A DNA stretch of 64,000 bases from Trileptium ribeirensis (taxonomy: Eukaryota; Nematoda; Enoplea; Enoplida; Thoracostomopsidae). Below the pieces are notes generated by a model, which ran no database searches, was not told the origin of the DNA, and saw only the letters and a list, made by a program, of their open reading frames with translations. Position numbers and translations under genes: made by a program. The stretch is taken from positions 1 through 64,000 of the forward strand of contig JASANE010011869.1 in assembly GCA_030248225.1 (NCBI GenBank). Reading direction: 5' to 3'. Shown in pieces: positions 1 to 10,345 of this stretch; within the stretch, counting starts at the first letter, position 1; each line of letters begins with the position of its first letter.

Positions 1-690
1 CGAATTCCATTACATGTCACAATGTATCCCATGCTAGGGAATGTCCGACTGGCCGATCCGATACCATTCGAAGAGGAAGAAGCAAATATAGATATACTTA
101 TCGGTAGCGATCATTATTATCAAATTGTCGACTCTGATAGATTAGAGTTGGATGCAAATCTGTTTTTACTTCGATCTAAATTGGGATATCTTACAGCCGG
201 CGTCAGCAATGATGCTAACGAAAGTTTCTCAACATCTTTTCAACTATGTTTTTGTCATCGAATAACAACATCGTACATGATTCATGCAATATTGAACGAT
301 ATTGGTCATTTGAAGATGTTGGAATCAAAGACGACAGTTATATAAAGGATGACGAATTAGCACTTCAAAAATTTCACGAAACGGTACAGTCGGTCGATAC
401 GAAGTCGGTTGGCCATGGAAAGGTGATTGCCAGAATTTACCGAATAGCTGGTCTGTGGCTTTGAGTCGCCTGAAGTCTCTCATTGGCCATATAGGACGAG
501 ATAAACCTACACTGCAACTCTACGATTCAACTATCAAATCATAATTGGACCTGGGAATAATCGAAAGGGTTGAAACTGAATCATCTGTTAATCGGATCCA
601 CTATTTGCCACACCATCGTGTTATTAAACCCGATCGATCAACAACTAAATTAAGATCGTTTATGAAGCGTCTTCGAAAGTCAATCGATAT
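1..690 (+). pseudogene. pol: BEL/Pao pol: protease-region tail and RT N-terminus, frameshifted
   Basis: Frame 1 (22-345) carries IDILIGSDHYYQIV followed by a SKLGYLTAG segment, the conserved end of the DUF1758/A17 protease-like region that precedes RT in BEL/Pao elements. Homology then moves to frame 3 (NIERYWSFEDVGI, about 290-330), so an indel lies near 240-290. Another frame change follows about 430, where WSVALSRLKSL and, further on, NRIHYLPHHRVIKPDR can be read; the latter is the typical lead-in to Pao RT. Internal stops (tga at 462-464, taa near 541) confirm decay. This segment cannot make a working polyprotein. Confidence 0.75.
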
Positions 691-2010
691 GTGCCCAGCT
701 TAAACGAATGTTTGCTTCGCGGTCCGGTATTTCTAAAAAATTTATGTGCAATGCTATTACGCTTCCGTATGTGGTCTATAGCATTAATAGCAGATATAGA
801 AAAAGCGTTTCTTCAAATTGCAATTAGACCGTGTGATCGAGATGTGACGAGATTTTTTTGGTTACATAATATTAAAAACCCAGTCACATTCGATAATATT
901 GTTACATATCGATTTCGTAGGGTATTGTTTGGAATCGTTTCCAGTCCGTTCCTACTAGACGCAACAATAAAGTTCCATTTGCTCAAAGAAAACAACTGGA
1001 TTACAAACGATATTGCCAACTCAATTTATGTTGACAACATTGTCAGCGGAGTTTCCAATATCAGTCAAGCGAAACAGTATTATGAACAAGCTAAAGCAAT
1101 CTTTCGCGATGGGCTTAGTATGAACATCAGAGAATGGCAATCTAATTTGAAAGAACTAATCGAACATATTCAAAAGTCCGATATCTGTACCAGTCAAAAC
1201 CCTAAGGTACTTGGAATAATATGGGACAGTAAACGGGATACGCTAAATGTGGTCAATCCTAGATGTTCTAGTGTAACGGTTGGTACTAAACGACACCTAT
1301 TACAGGCAGCAGCTCGTGTTTTTGAACCTTTCGGTCTGTTCTCACCGATTGTTGTACGGGCTAAGCTTCTCATTCAAGAAACATGGAAAATTAAATTAAA
1401 ATGGGATCAAAAACTACCCCAAATTATGCTGGAATCTTGGAAGTTGGTTGCTTTAGACCTAGATCAGATAGCACACCATTTAATACCGCGAGTTTGCGCT
1501 AATTTAAACATAAACGGTAAGTACAATATACACTGCTTTTGTGATGCATCATCAAAGGCTTATGCGGCAGCGATTTACGTTCATGGCGACCATCAAACCC
1601 ATAAACCCACACTTTTAATGTGTAAGGTCAAACTGGCTCCTTTGCAGCCAGTAACAATATGCCGTTTGGAACTTATGGGTGTTTTTCTTGGTGTTCGTCT
1701 TACGAATTTTGTCAAAAATTCGTTACCAGTAGAAACGAAATCCGTAACATTGTGGACAGATTCAAAATCTGTTTTGAATTGGTTAAATTCATCCAAAGTA
1801 TTAACTGTCTTTGTTCGAAATCGAATTCAAAAAATTAAGGGTTACGATGAATACGTTTATCGTTATGTACCTACGAAACTAAATCCAGCCGATGTTGCTA
1901 CTCGAGGAAAAACATTCGATCATCTAGTATCTAACGGTCAATGGTGGCAGTCCACGGTTTCTTCAGACTCCGTGCAACACATGGCCTTTAATGGATTCAG
2001 AAACCTGTAG
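691..2010 (+). pseudogene. pol: BEL/Pao pol: reverse transcriptase and RNase H
   Basis: A 439-codon open stretch, with no genuine start, inside a broken pol. RT motif A is ALIADIEKAFLQI (about residue 32), motif B is RRVLFGIVSSPF (about 75), and motif C reads YVDN instead of YVDD (about 112), so the second catalytic aspartate is Asn. After the connection domain the RNase H-like region shows FCDASSKAYAA (first Asp, about 287), RLELMG (Glu) and LWTDSKSVLNWL (second Asp). In the family, RT makes cDNA from the element RNA and RNase H removes the template. The frame ends at a TAG, and homology resumes in another frame at 2042, showing an indel. The YVDN change may itself disable RT. Confidence 0.85.
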
Positions 2011-2041
2011 TTGTTCGGATAATAATACGTAACGTACAGCA

Positions 2042-3070
2042 ATGATTAGCGCAACCGTTGCAAAGTCATCCGTATTCATTGACGTAGATCGGTTTAGTAC
2101 TCTTGATAAATTGATTAGGGTTACCGCGTATTGTTTACGATTCATAAACGGTTTGAAACATCAAGCCGTCCCAAATTCTTTGTCAGTGCTTCCAAAAGAA
2201 AGGTCAAAGGCACTTAATCTTTGGATTCGGATGATTCAAGGTGAGTCATTGCATCCTAGTCAATCAGATGATCCATATCGAATAATACAAGATATGAAAC
2301 ACCAATTAGATACTTTCACAGATTCATCCGGAATCATTCGGTGCGGAGGGCGCCTATGTGAAGCTGAATTAGCTGATGAGACAAAATTTCCAATATTGTT
2401 GCCGAAGAACCACGCGTTTAGCAAGTCGGTAATAAAAGATTGTCATGAGCGATGTTATCATTTGGGTACATCGCATACACTTGCAGAATTGCGCTTTAGG
2501 TTCTGGGTACCGAGTGGACGACAGCAGGTTATGAAGGTTCTTCGCCAATGTTTAATATGTCGCAAATACTCCGGTGGAGCTTACAAAACTCCACCATTTG
2601 CTTCATTACCACAATTTCGAGTAACAAAAAACGATCCGTTTAGTTCCATCGGCATCGATTATTTAGGTCCCGTCATCGTTAAGTCCGATAACAGTAACGC
2701 AGAATAGGCTTGGATCATCTTATTTACATGTACCGTTACTCGAGCTGTGCACCTTGAATTAGTCATAAATGTGACAACAAAGCAATTCTTGTTAGCTCTG
2801 CGTAAATTTATGTCTATTTACGGTAAACCGCTACTAGTAGTTTCAGATAATGCACGATATTTTAAGTTAGCGCATAACGTAATGACACGATTGTGGAATG
2901 GAATTGTTTCAAGTTATGAAGTTTTGCGCTATGTACACAACAATAATATTGAATGGATTTTTATACCGGAATACTCTCCATGGATGGGAGGATTTTTCGA
3001 ACGTTTAGTTAAGACTGTTAAAGAAGCAATGAAGAAAGTCTTAGGTAAAGCGCTAATTTCGTTTATTTAA
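2042..3070 (+). pseudogene. pol: BEL/Pao pol: integrase (H2C2 zinc finger and DDE core)
   Basis: This frame is +1 relative to the RT segment. The zinc-binding region has HERCYHLG and later CLICRK (HHCC pattern, about residues 136-178 of the first open piece). The catalytic core follows: first Asp in IGIDYLGPV, second in VVSDNARYF (about 2850), Glu in GGFFERLVKTVK (about 2990-3020). Two in-frame stops interrupt it, a TAG at 2705-2707 between the first Asp and the rest, and a TAA at 3068-3070 just after the core. The catalytic triad is therefore still readable while the protein cannot be made without readthrough. In the family it inserts the cDNA into the host genome. Confidence 0.85.
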
Positions 3071-3772
3071 TTGCAAACAATTTTATACGAATTTTCCAAT
3101 GTTGTTAACACTTTAGTATATTCAGACACTGTGAGTGATCCTATTTTAACCCCAGCTTACCTTCTTGGGAAATTTCAAAATAAAAACATTCCACCACTCC
3201 CTATACATGATACTGTTGACCCCAGTTACAACACAAAATCAACTGCAAACAGCGCTGATGTGTTAGCAACATTTTGGAAGCAACGGGAACGTATTTTAAA
3301 CCAATTTTGCTATGTATGGAAACGGTGCAATTTGACGGCTTTGCGAGAATCTAAAGCCGTGGGATTTCCACATCGGGGTTCAAATGTTATGGAACCGAGT
3401 ATCGGAAATGTACTGATTCGCAGCAATGCACCGCGATGTCGGTGGAAAATTGGAACTATTATTAGTCACAGGTCATCTAGAGATGGTCACATTAGATCAG
3501 TTTTGTTACGGTTGTCTTCGGGTAAAACTGTTCACAGACCGATCAAACTTTTATATCCACTAGAAATTGGTACCTGTAGTACAGCTGACGCTAACCAGTT
3601 TCCTGCAAATCAGGAAACTATCGAACATTCTACTATTCGAACTAATATAAGAAATAATCAGGATTTTCCTGCAAATCAGGAAATTCGTGAATCTTTAAAC
3701 TCGAGTAATAAACTTTCGGTTGCTCCCAGAAACCGAAACGTAGCTGTAAAGGCTCGCCTAAGTATTCAATAA
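3071..3772 (+). pseudogene. pol: BEL/Pao pol: C-terminal DUF5641-like domain
   Basis: In the same frame as the integrase, separated only by the TAA at 3068-3070. It shows the end-of-integrase and DUF5641 hallmarks: DPILTPAYLLG (about residue 22), FWKQRERILNQF (about 67), then a small beta-rich region with GNVLIRSNAPRCRWKIG and RSVLLRLSSGKTVHRP. The natural end of pol is the TAA at 3770-3772. Inside it, the short direct repeat cctgcaaatcaggaaa occurs twice (about 3602 and 3667). The next frame starts 66 bases downstream. Confidence 0.75.
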
Positions 3773-3837
3773 CAGTTACGAGACTATAGTTACGCTGAGT
3801 CCGATTAGTTTCATATACATAAATTTTCAGAACAACA

Positions 3838-4989
3838 ATGCTCATTCATCGATGCTATTTTCGTGACAATCTTCCTTTATCGCGCTATTACAATAAACAT
3901 TCAATTCCTATCAATCATCATGAATTTGGATCGATTGAGATAGCGACATGGTATTTGGTAATGAGAGCTGATCGACGACACAATATCGCGGATCAACTCG
4001 CATCTCATAAACATTTCGCAAATAATCCGAGAGGCATACGTTCTTGGATTATTCAAAAGGGCGCTACACCATCTTCCGTGTGGTTATTTAATTTAGACAA
4101 ATTATACGAAACCGTCGGAGCTTATATCTTGGCACAACCAAATAATAATATGGTGAAAGCGTTTCATTTATATATACAGCAAACGAGTAGCTACAGTCAA
4201 TGTGACTACGAGTTTCGGTTTTATGAATGCTCTGCCGCAGAGATGATCATGTCGCGTGGATTTCGATATAATTCGCCAAAAATTGATGCAAACGAAGAAC
4301 CACCAGGTCGGAACGTTTGGGGAAAAATTGTTGGCAGGTTGTTTGAATCCTGGATGCAATCGAACATACAAATGCCTATGGACATTACGACGTTACTTGT
4401 TGGTAATGGCAAACCTCTCGGTTGTGGTTTTCCAAAAACTGTATTGATCTTGTCTGATAGTATATGTCGTCAGGTTAAATCAATTCAAGGTGGCGAAGTG
4501 TACAAGCGAGGGGGCGGCTGGTACCATCATCTTGGAGATATGATTGTGAACAACCACATTCGAATCCGAGATTACAAATATATTATCATCGTATGTGGCG
4601 CTAACCTGTGCCGTACTGCCAATTATTGTGAATGGCAACGTTCATGGAATCGTCTTTATATACACTTAGTAAGTGCCTTTTCAAGTGAATCGAACACTCA
4701 TGTTATCATCAACTCACCAATTTGGCATCCGTCATTGGCTTACGTAAAAAGGCATGGTAGATGGATCCAATCACTGGTTGAAGGTCTTCCGAACACTTAT
4801 TTTGTAGATTGGTCGAAACCGACGAATTGCTTTATCGACAGTCATAGACAGATACGCGAAAATTTCTTTCATAGCGACAGGTTTCACCTTAATCATAAAG
4901 GATTTGGATTAATGTGTAATCGTTGGAGTCAGCGATATCCAGATCTGGAAGTCATTTATTATAAGATGTCTGCCGACCTTTACGCCTAA
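3838..4989 (+). CDS. SGNH/GDSL-hydrolase-like protein, downstream ORF of the BEL/Pao element
   Basis: An intact 383-codon frame, ATG at 3838 and TAA at 4987-4989. Residues 200-358 look like an SGNH hydrolase: block I ILSDSI with Asp207-Ser208 (Ser nucleophile; the usual Gly of GDS is Ser), block II glycines at 225-227, block III CGAN with Asn256, and block V SDRFHLNHKG with Asp347 and His350 (DxxH). All Ser-Gly-Asn-His positions are filled, so esterase or acetylhydrolase activity is possible; the substrate is unknown. Residues 1-190 match nothing I recognise. I see no signal peptide or membrane segment. It follows pol where retroviral-type env genes sit. SGNH esterase domains are known in ORF1 of some CR1-like LINEs; I do not recall one after pol in BEL/Pao. 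Its intactness beside a ruined pol is striking. Confidence 0.7.
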   Translation: MLIHRCYFRDNLPLSRYYNKHSIPINHHEFGSIEIATWYLVMRADRRHNIADQLASHKHFANNPRGIRSWIIQKGATPSSVWLFNLDKLYETVGAYILAQPNNNMVKAFHLYIQQTSSYSQCDYEFRFYECSAAEMIMSRGFRYNSPKIDANEEPPGRNVWGKIVGRLFESWMQSNIQMPMDITTLLVGNGKPLGCGFPKTVLILSDSICRQVKSIQGGEVYKRGGGWYHHLGDMIVNNHIRIRDYKYIIIVCGANLCRTANYCEWQRSWNRLYIHLVSAFSSESNTHVIINSPIWHPSLAYVKRHGRWIQSLVEGLPNTYFVDWSKPTNCFIDSHRQIRENFFHSDRFHLNHKGFGLMCNRWSQRYPDLEVIYYKMSADLYA

Positions 4990-5225
4990 TTGCTCGCTAG
5001 GGAATCTAGTCGAGATATTTCGTATTCAGGCTAAAGAATTTAGACCTGTTGTATGAGTCGACAATTGGTGCCCATCCTGTGTTAAACACTTGCCGTTGGC
5101 AGCGTGCCGAACTTGTATCAACATATTGAAGATTGAAATAATATTAGCTACAATTGTCATCATTAGTTGACAGACAGTAAACTTCATTTGAATAAGCTTA
5201 CAGTTGAAACTGGGATTAGCTTACT

Positions 5226-5249
5226 GAAGGGATGAAGAAAAGGAAGGAG
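5226..5249 (+). other. possible polypurine tract of the BEL/Pao element
   Basis: Twenty-four bases, all A/G except one T, lie about 240 bases after the SGNH frame. LTR elements carry such a tract immediately before the 3' LTR. No clear TG...CA LTR boundary could be assigned after it, so this is only a candidate. Confidence 0.3.
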
Positions 5250-5284
5250 TTTGAGAGTTTGGGTGAAAGGAGATTCATGTTTAG

Positions 5285-5352
5285 TTGTAGGTTCGTTGTT
5301 ATATCGTTTCTTCGTTATATAGTTTCGTTGTTATATCGTTTCGTGTTATATC
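5285..5352. repeat. short imperfect tandem repeat (tcgttgttatatcgttt type)
   Basis: Four imperfect copies of a unit reading roughly tcgttgttatatcgttt follow one another. It may lie inside the 3' LTR of the BEL/Pao element, where tandem repeats are common, but that cannot be shown here. Confidence 0.6.
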
Positions 5353-5474
5353 CGTATCTCGAAATTTGATAGAACTTAAAGTCTACGGGATTTAGGAAGT
5401 TAAGAACATGAAGCCTGGAATTATTCAACACGCGTTTATCGTGCAACGAGCGTTTTTGTACACTCGCCATTTAC

Positions 5475-5600
5475 AGCTCCTTAAGGGACCGAGCAATAGC
5501 TCACAGATAGCGCAGTGGGTACTGTACGAGGCTCGTTCCAAAAACGACCCAGTTTCAGTCCGCCGCAACGGCAAATGTTTCCTCAAGACTGTAGCAAATA
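5475..5600 (+). mobile_element. tRNA-derived SINE-like copy (pol III A and B boxes)
   Basis: TAGCGCAGTGG at 5508-5518 matches the pol III A-box consensus, and AGTTTCAGTCC at 5551-5561 is a degenerate B box 43 bases downstream, the spacing of a tRNA gene. The preceding ccgagcaatagctcacaga matches the inverted copy at about 6370-6490 (ccgagcaaccgctcctaca before the same A box). Acceptor and T stems do not pair well, so this is a tRNA-derived repeat or relic, not a working tRNA gene. A 66-codon ORF over it has no support. Confidence 0.4.
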
Positions 5601-5767
5601 CAAGTTAGCAAATACATATCACTCTATTATTTCTTTAGTATTTAAATGAGATTTATTTGTCAGAGCATACCTTTCGAAGCGATGTACTGAACGAATTTAT
5701 CGTACAGTGTGAATTTATACGTGCCTTATTGGTCGCGCACCATTGTGAGGTTCTTTAAGGAGGAAAA

Positions 5768-5842
5768 GTTAACTCTTTCCCAAATGAATTAATGTGTATT
5801 TTGTGCAATGTTAAGCATACCTTTGCCGCGGCGGCAGACTGA
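5768..5842. repeat. dispersed repeat copy 1 (ends cggcggcaga)
   Basis: About 75 bases resemble 6601-6677 in the same orientation (gttaac, then cccaaatgaatta, tttgtgcaat, cggcggcagactga). A shorter third match lies at 48990-49034. Copy 1 abuts the inverted-repeat element that starts at 5843. Function unknown. Confidence 0.5.
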
Positions 5843-6381
5843 TGCGTGAGTAAACTTATGGTGACCTCGCCAACCATCCTATTTTGTAATTACCGAAATC
5901 GAATCGCAAGCCTTTGTTATGGGAAAAGGCTGTATTTCACTCGGTTTTTGGCTAACCGAAAATTGGCCAAATCAAATTCAAGTGCCTGAAATTAGATCTT
6001 ATGTTCGAGCAGAATTTCTGCGTTTTTAATTTGTAGAAATTCTGTTGTCTAATGCAAAATCGTTTAAATTTAGATTATTCGGTTTTCGCGAACAAATTTA
6101 CTGCAAAAATGACGTCACAATCAAATCGATCTTTTAGTTAAGTTCTCAATGTTCGCGAACAAATCGGTTTAATTAAATTCGACAAATTTTTTTTCTGAAA
6201 AATTTAGGTTTTTATAGTTGAATTTTCGCTAGCACAAAATTGTTGAATTTCAATCGCCAGCACAGTGTTCGCGAACAGTTTAACGCCGAATTCCAGTTGA
6301 CCAAAAAGCGTTACGGAACAATTTTTAGGCAAAATTACGAAATAGGATGCTTGGTGGGGGCGCCTTAAGTTTACACGCGTA
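5843..6381. mobile_element. MITE-like inverted-repeat element, family M2, copy 1
   Basis: The ends are inverted repeats of each other over about 45 bases (left tgcgtgagtaaactta... ccatcctattttgtaatt; the right end, reverse-complemented, reads tacgcgtgtaaactta... gcatcctatttcgtaatt). The inside is AT-rich, has no coding capacity and carries several TTCGCGAACA/TGTTCGCGAA palindromes. A diverged copy in the opposite orientation lies at 25030-25543, with the same ends and the same palindromes. It is likely a non-autonomous DNA transposon; no target duplication was clear. Confidence 0.6.
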
Positions 6382-6490
6382 TGAACCGCATGGTTTTGGT
6401 GAAAGTCTTATACGTTATCCACTGCGCTATGTAGGAGCGGTTGCTCGGTACTTTAAGGAACCTAACATAGCGAGCGAACATCAACGCACG
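6370..6490 (-). mobile_element. tRNA-derived SINE-like copy, inverted
   Basis: On the minus strand TAGCGCAGTGG (plus 6419-6429) is followed 42 bases later by GGTTCATACGC (plus 6377-6387), a near-canonical A box/B box pair at tRNA spacing. The region between resembles a tRNA anticodon arm. The sequence before the A box matches the + strand copy at 5475-5600. Its B box overlaps the outer edge of the M2 terminal repeat. Confidence 0.4.
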
Positions 6491-6600
6491 TGCAAATGCA
6501 CGCCAGATGTCACACTCCTCGCATCATGTCCCAACGCACGCTGTTATACACATATGACTCTGTGCGGAGAAGGGTTAAATGACCGCTAGTCTTAATTTTG

Positions 6601-6677
6601 GTTAACAAACTTCCCACATGAATTATGTATTTCGTACAATATTGAGCAAACTTTTCCACCGGCGGCAGATTGAAGCT
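6601..6677. repeat. dispersed repeat copy 2 (ends cggcggcaga)
   Basis: Direct, diverged copy of 5768-5842: gttaac, cccacatgaatta, tttcgtacaatattgagcaa, ccggcggcagattga. The overlapping 62-codon minus-strand ORF is not supported as a gene. Confidence 0.5.
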
Positions 6678-6679
6678 AT

Positions 6680-8027
6680 TTCCTTTTGGGAAAGCCATGT
6701 ACCTTACACACTACGCTATTTTGTTTATTTAAATTTACAGGTTTATTCAAATTCAGCATTGTATCCATAGTATAACGGGTCTTTTCGCTATCCTACAGCA
6801 GCCCGAAAGTGGTCAGTTTCAAAAATATATAGTGATAATTTTAATTCTATTTGAGTCAGATCGACGAGGTGGCTCAGAAAATGTCCGTTAACGCTATATT
6901 TATGACAATTTTCCGATTATTGTACAAAATTTATTGCTGGAATTATGAATTTTCGCAACTTTTTTTCGACGCGTAATATATATAGTCTATGGATATATGA
7001 AAACGAATTCAGCTTTGTGTTTGCTCTGCTGGAATGATTTTCTGCTCAAATTCTCACAAAACTGCCTCGAATTGGAGAGACTAGTTTCAAAAATGAAGAC
7101 CACTAGTATGAAAATCTTCACTGATAATAACAACTTTGCCCTGCACATTTTTTGTCAGAACAACCATTTTGGATATTTGAGACAAAGTTTAAAATGTTGA
7201 CTGACTGAGTATTTGCTTGATCAAGACAAAAGATGGCTTATACGGTTATTTAAGCTGTTAAGCAATTCCGCCTCATTGATTTTAAAACCTACGTTAGAGA
7301 TGTTACAAACCCCGCTGGACGTAGGGATAAACTGCTAAAGTTTCTAAATTTCGGGACCAAAAATCGCAAATCATATAATTGATCGCGAAATAAATGTTAA
7401 AATTTCATCAAAGTTTGATCAAAATATGAGCTCAAGTTTGAACAAAATTTGAGCAAAAAACGTGTGAATACGCCTCAACACTTTCGTTCATTTTAGCTAA
7501 AAATTTTCATTTATTTTTTCTTTACACTTCAACTCATGATTAAAAATGTGTACTCTGTACCCGCAAATATTTGACGAATCGTACCTGTTGTAACGCCGCT
7601 TGGCTAACAGTCCGAAAATCAAAGCATTCTCTGATTTAACCGCGTTTATGCTCAAAACCACATAGAATCTCAAAATAGATTCACAATGGTGCCGTACGTG
7701 GCAAATTGAATTATATACAATAACATTTCTAAATCACGATAGGTCCATTTGCATCTTAATTAACGTTGAAGATCAGTGTTTGTTTCGAATATTATCAATT
7801 CTGAAACTTCAAAGAGCAACCGCCTTATATTGCTGTCATATAAACGTACCTTGTTGTTTATTTATTTTTTATTTGGCATCGACGATATCAACATAGTATC
7901 AGAGATTGAATAACAAACAGTGATTTCATGTCAAAGTAAAAAATGTAGTAGCCAATGCGCATATCAGGTTAAAATTTAATTTGATCATACCTGAGCTTTA
8001 CTGGTCTATTTGTGCTACAAAATCATT
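6680..8027. other. no gene recognised
   Basis: AT-rich sequence. The 67-codon ORF at 6997-7200 has no splice context and no domain I know. Nothing else supportable was seen. Confidence 0.6.
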
Positions 8028-8251
8028 TGTAACACAGTTTATATAGTTAAAGCCGTGTATCATAGTGACTTAACGCAAGTTTAGCTAAATTAACTATATT
8101 ACAAGTCAGTTGTAGCACAGCCGGGCGTGCGTCAAATGATTTGTACGCACGGTTGTGTTGTTTAACTCGTTCAAACTCGTGCTGACGCACTCGTCTGAAC
8201 TCGTTACAACCGTGCGTACAAATTTCTTAACTATCGATGGCTGTGCTACAA
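8028..8251. mobile_element. foldback MITE, family M1, copy 1
   Basis: A 224-base unit whose last 142 bases (8110-8251) form a long interrupted palindrome: ttgtagcacagc at the left, gctgtgctacaa at the right, with the arms matching further inward (gatttgtacgcacggttgt against acaaccgtgcgtacaaatt). The loop holds actcgttcaaactcg and ctgaactcgt repeats. The same unit recurs at 54839-55063 at high identity, proving a repeat family. No coding capacity; probably a non-autonomous foldback or MITE element. Confidence 0.8.
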
Positions 8252-9209
8252 CTATTACTAATATAAACAAATTTTCGTTAATACATTCTTTTCACCGCTA
8301 GATTTGAATGCTTTTATAAATTTCATCATTACAACCCTACATTAAATAGCTTGATATGGGATTAGTGCAATGAAAGGTAATTTTTAACACCTTAACGACA
8401 GAGCTTTTTCCGGTTGCGTCGCCGAATGAGCGGAGTCTCCGGGGCACCTGTTTATATAAGCGGCTTTGCCACGAATATAGCTGCTGACGGAAATGCTCCT
8501 TAGCTCTGCTACAATGGCAAGAAGACATAATCTACGCTTAAAAGTGTTTGAAAAGCTATCCAAGGTTAAAACAAGGTCAAAAAATTTGCAAGGGTCATAC
8601 GTAGATACACCCAATTCTAGAGGTCAAACTTTTTAGGCTCGAGTCCATTTAAATTCCGAAAATCGGCTCGAACCTTCGATAGCAATGACCACGTTCTAAT
8701 CTGGTTCTGATCCTATCATAACGATGTTGGGTTGCAAAGCAGTTGCGAACACACCATTTACGTGACACTCATATGGTCGCGGTTTGTACGTATTACGTCG
8801 TAGGCTGCTGCATCATAACCAATTGGTTTTGCAAAGATAACTGGATCGCACTATACAGCGAGGATATTTTAAAAATTACACAATATCGAATCACCAGTAT
8901 AAACGTGAACACACCAAAAATAAAATTGAAATTGAGCATGTAATCTAGACTTCTAATTCCAAGACAAGCGTGCTCTGGCTCGTCTACATTGTGTATGACG
9001 CAAATCTATGCGTCATCAAGGAATCTCAGATTACGATACAAATGTGCCGTACAATAGTGCGGCACGGCATCATTTAACACAGGATTCACATTAATTATTT
9101 ACCTGCATTCGCGACATACGTACTATTTGGAAGCTGTAATGCTACAGCGCACCAAAAATTGTTGATACTGGCATAACAGTTACTCGATGATAGTAGATAC
9201 AGTCAAACA

Positions 9210-9370
9210 TCATCTACAAAATAGTGCAACATCATCACCTTCTTCGAATTGATGTAGCTGGCATGATACATCTACAAATTGATGCACCTGATATGGCAGC
9301 ATCCATGAATTGATGCACCTGATATGAGAGCATCCACAAATTGATGCAGCCGGCGCGATAGCATCAACTA
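9210..9370. repeat. 31-bp minisatellite, about 5 copies
   Basis: Units of the type catccacaaattgatgcacc... start at 9269, 9300, 9331 and 9362, a regular 31-base step, with two more diverged units to the left. It is followed by unique sequence. The overlapping minus-strand 74-codon ORF is a product of the repeat. Confidence 0.8.
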
Positions 9371-9880
9371 TCGCGGCAATGTTAATGTGGTACATCGTAT
9401 ATAATTGGGCAAGGGGAATCTGAGCCTTTACCACTGCACTATCACTGCATTCACGTTCACAGTAAATCTCACGCGGCTATACCAAACAATGCCGTGATGC
9501 AGCTGCATGCGACTGCAGCAACTACGCAACCTCAGACGGTTTCTTGAGTCTTGGCAATTGTTGTCTAATATGCGTCAAATACCAAAAATTTTGACATAGC
9601 AATGAAAATCTAGTATTATCTATGCTAACTGTGAAACATGTAGTAAATACTGATGCGTTTTGATTTTGAAAATAGCTTTGAAATAGGTTTCATACATATA
9701 TAATAATATGCCTTGTGTGGGTATTCAAGAAACAGTCAAACTATCGTCTGTGGTACGTTTATAGTAATTTTCTCTTCTATGGTATACGAATAACTCATCA
9801 TTGACTGCACGAAGTATTCATATGGTTATACAAAAGCCTTTGTAATAGCGGTTTTTTATAAAAACAGAGCTTTATATATT

Positions 9881-10160
9881 GTATATTTTCTACCAAAACA
9901 CAAGGAAATTACTGAAAAAAGTATAAACTTTGATGTCCTCGATGGATGGACATACTTGGTTTTTTCACATTAACAGAGTTTATCCATGCGGTTGCTGTAG
10001 CGGCAAAAAAATATCCAAATGTATATTTTCTGCCAAAACACAAGGAAATTATTGAAAAAAGCATAAACTTTGATGTCCTCGATGGATGGACATACTTGGT
10101 TTTTCCACATTAACAGAGTTTATTCATGCGGTTGCTATAGCGGCAAAAAATTATCCAAAT
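9881..10160. repeat. 140-bp tandem duplication, two copies
   Basis: 9881-10020 and 10021-10160 are nearly identical, differing at only a handful of positions (for example accaaaa/gccaaaa, ttacc/ttatt). Both start gtatattttct and end ccaaat. Non-coding. Confidence 0.9.
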
Positions 10161-10184
10161 GTATATTGTGTTGAGTACAAGCTT

Positions 10185-10345
10185 CGTTGAGCCGAGGTGA
10201 GCCGGGCCTGCTTTGAGCTTTGTGGTAAAGATCGATTCGGTTCGGCTCGGGCGAGACATAGTCGGCTCGGCGCGAAAATTGAAAGTTTAGGCTCGACTGA
10301 GCCACAAAAAATTATTGCCGGCTGGGCTAGGCTTAGGCTAGACCC
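10185..10345. repeat. GC-rich cluster of ggctcgg-type motifs
   Basis: A GC-rich island in AT-rich DNA with repeated gagccg/ggctcgg/gctcgac words. A comparable island (gtcgggccggttcggtcggg) lies near 40225-40320. Possibly a decayed repeat; no gene is seen. Confidence 0.4.

Larger units (their letters stand above)
1..5249 (+). mobile_element. BEL/Pao LTR retrotransposon, 3' portion, pol broken
   Basis: The domain order protease tail, reverse transcriptase, RNase H, zinc-binding integrase and DUF5641-type C-terminus is that of BEL/Pao pol. The element is cut by the window's left edge, so the 5' LTR, primer-binding site and gag are not visible. Pol is dead in this copy: at least two frameshifts (about 240-290 and 2010-2042) plus internal stops. 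Downstream of pol is an intact SGNH-hydrolase frame (3838-4989), then a purine-rich stretch near 5226-5249 that could be the polypurine tract. I could not define a 3' LTR, because no second LTR is in view to compare. Confidence 0.85.

Noticed and set aside
5501..5575. Functional tRNA gene
   Set aside because: A and B boxes are spaced correctly, but acceptor, D and T stems do not pair; better explained as a tRNA-derived repeat.
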